This document shows, piece by piece, positions 62,091 through 64,000 of a DNA stretch of 64,000 nt. How positions within the stretch are numbered: position 1 is the stretch's first letter; the number at the start of each line of letters is the position of its first letter. The notes below the pieces were generated by a model. It was not told the DNA's origin. It ran no database searches and was given only the letters and a program-made list of their open reading frames with translations. This DNA comes from Micractinium sp. NFX-FRZ (taxonomy: Eukaryota; Chlorophyta; Trebouxiophyceae; Chlorellales; Chlorellaceae). The translations under genes and the position numbers were made by a program. The stretch is taken from NCBI GenBank assembly GCA_029339195.1, contig JAPTJF010000006.1:404417-468416 (forward strand), in the 5' to 3' direction.

Positions 62091-63600
62091 GCAGTTCATA
62101 ACGAGAATATAACTGTGCAGCGCTGCACAGTGAAGCGCTAGCGCTTCCCGACCGACTGCCCTGACTGCATGCGAGGCCTCTCATCCCTAAATAGGGCATG
62201 GGGCCTGCTGAGGCGGCAGCTGCCCCAGTCAAACTGAAGCCCCAGCCACCGAGAAGTCTCCTGCTGCTGCAATGCCAAAGCAGGGTAGACATTGGACAAT
62301 GCATTGCGGGAGGTGACTTGGTTCCTGGCAGTTTGGCTCGTGTGCATCCAAGCCTGCCACCGCCGCTCCCGCCGCCCGCCGTAGACGCCGCAGGTTGTGT
62401 CCTTTGGCAGTGGCAGTCGGCATGAAGCGGCACTGGATACAGCTAGGACAGATTGTGGAGCCCTATGCGCGGGTTCAGGGCAGCCAAGCTGCTAGCCTCC
62501 ATGTGCCTCCCATGCTGGCGCTGGCGCGTCGTCTGGGCGGACAGCAATGCGCGTTGACTCCATGCAATGCAAGGGTTCAACCCTGGAGCTGCCGCCGTGC
62601 ATGCTGGCGTGTTGCAGCACCTGGGCTCCCCTTTGGCTGTGACCGGTTGTAGCTCTGTGTGATGATGAGGCAGCATCCTGGAGCGCAGCATTTCGCTGGT
62701 GGATCCCCGATGCGCCATGTCACCGTACCTGCCTACTAGGCTAGTAGCTGTGCGCCACATGGCTGCACCACGACACCCGGGTGGGTGGGCAGCAAGCAGC
62801 GGGTGGTGGCGGGGCAGGGTGGCGGTACATGTGCATGAGTGCAGTAGAGAGGGCGGGCTGGCAGAGGTGATGGGGGCAGTGGAGAGGCCGGGCTGGCAGA
62901 GGGGGTGGCGGCAGTGGAGACGCCGAGCCGGGTGGGTGGGTGGGTGGTGGGTGGGGGCAGATGGGTGATGACGTGAGGTTGAGGAGGTGGAGAAGAAGCG
63001 TTGGCTGAGCTGGGCGGTCATCTGGGTTGACATTTGGTTGACGAGGTGGGCGGGTGGGCCTGGGAGGCAGGCATGTGCGGGCTGGCCAGCATTATATATA
63101 TGGTACGTACCGATTTATCGGTAGGCAGGCACGGGCGGGTGGGCCTGCCTTGTCGGGACGCAGGCACGGGCGGGTGGGCCTGCTTTTCCGGGAGGCAGGC
63201 AATGGGTGGGTGGCTGGTTGCGACGGGGTGGCGACAGGGTGCCCGGGAAGCCAGGGCAGTGCGTTGGGTGGCGGGTTCCGGTGGGGTGCAGTGGGCAGGG
63301 GGGGTGCCTCTTGTTCCTGCCACGCTACCAGTCTGTTGTATGACTCTTGGTAGACTGGTGCGTCTGCCCTTCAGGCCAGCTAGGCATCCATGCCTTTGGG
63401 TCACTGACCTTGCATACGTGTGCTCCCGCCCCGCCAGCGACCGGGCACCCACACGGCCTTCCCCCCGGTGCAAGTGGGGGAACGGTGCGCTGCGCCGACA
63501 ACATGTGCAGCTACCTGGGGTGCAGTCCTCTGGCCCTCTGGTCACCCGACCTCCGCATGCCCGCCACGACAATGAGTCTGCCCGAGTGCCTGCTCTGTCC
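62091..63600. other. No gene supported; tandem GC-rich repeats
   Basis: The first 600 bp hold nothing recognisable. From about 62780 to 63300 the sequence is mostly short G-rich direct repeats, with a lone TATATATA at 63092-63101. Confidence 0.5.
63040..63215. repeat. Tandem repeat, unit 36-40 bp, about four degenerate copies
   Basis: Copies share gcacgggcgggtgggcctgc (63128-63147 and 63165-63184) plus related versions near 63045 and 63200. Confidence 0.75.
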
Positions 63601-63739
63601 ATCAAGCTGGTCTATGGCATGCCAGTGCAGACGCCCTGCCACACCTCGCCGTCTCAATTGCTGCCATCTCTACCGCCGCTGCTGCCCCCTTGCCCCGCCC
63701 CACCCTCGCCCGCCTGGCCCTGCCATCGTGTTATTGCAG

Positions 63740-64000
63740 CTTGATGGCAGCCTGGTGCTGGTCGCTGGCAAATGGGTGCCAGCACCTGCCGTAGCAGCAC
63801 AGGCCGAGGCAGGGGCACGCGGCGAGGCTGCAGACAAGGAGAATGAGCAGCCGCAGCCTGCGGCAGCCGGCAGCGGCGCCACGGCACACAAGCAGGCTCC
63901 CAAGCTCGCAGTATCTCCACCCCTTTACCCGCCTTGCCTCGACGCCTGCAGGTCCACATGCGGTACGCGGGGCAGATGGGTGCCGCTGTGGCGAGCCACG
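63740..64000 (+). CDS. Partial gene at right edge, homologous to locus H exon
   Basis: After an acceptor (ttattgcag) the frame reads LDGSLVLVAGKWVPAPAV, then an Ala/Glu/Gln-rich stretch (ADKENEQPQPAAAGSGATA), and either continues or splices at 63911 to an exon starting VHMRYAGQMGAAVASH. The first 18 residues match locus H (LHSSLVLFCRLWVPAP) and the upstream intron 63610-63739 matches the intron 51118-51262 in reverse orientation. 5' exons were not identified and the 3' end is outside the window. Confidence 0.4.

Overview
This window looks like nuclear chromosomal DNA of a GC-rich, intron-dense green alga, most likely a trebouxiophyte of the Chlorella clade. That is inferred from several things: short exons split by introns of roughly 80-870 bp with clean GT...AG borders, a CCCTAAA-type telomere-like tract inside an intron, TGTAA motifs after some stop codons (the usual algal poly(A) signal), poly-Gln and poly-Ala tracts built from CAG/GCA repeats, and expanded MYND-finger proteins. 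There is no operon structure, and I recognised no phage genes, CRISPR array, rRNA or tRNA.

The left half (1-28.7 kb) holds ordinary single-copy genes. On the plus strand there is the 3' part of a TKL/Raf-like protein kinase, a Gln-rich protein of unknown function, a mitochondrial-type rhomboid protease and a GT61-like type II glycosyltransferase. A long-chain trans-polyprenyl diphosphate synthase (ubiquinone side chain) lies on the minus strand. It is divergent from the plus-strand cytosolic ribosomal protein S2 (uS5) gene, which is followed by an ILKAP-like PP2C phosphatase. I rebuilt exons from splice borders and reading phase. In each of the six recognised genes the exons join into one open frame (the kinase has lost its 5' end at the window edge).

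The right half (29.4-62 kb) is almost entirely minus strand and is a duplication-rich accessory region. Three paralogues of about 900 aa each end in a MYND zinc finger and share the same seven-exon plan (A and B in tandem, C 20 kb away). Between B and C lies a second, unassigned helical-repeat family ('D family') with one well-preserved long copy (D3), another copy (D1), a damaged copy (D2) and a clear pseudogene (D4). There are also LRR-type exons and a helical exon whose sequence and upstream intron recur, inverted, at the right edge of the window.

Two patterns deserve most attention. First, many introns in at least five unrelated genes carry a decayed copy ('echo') of the neighbouring exon edge with its splice site, typically about 80-150 bp away; in the prenyl synthase one intron is a minisatellite of such copies. 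Second, D2 and D3 hold three large inverted duplications with arms of 64-103 bp, each centred in exon sequence. They could yield long hairpin RNAs matching their own gene family. Both are direct sequence observations; the mechanisms proposed are inference.
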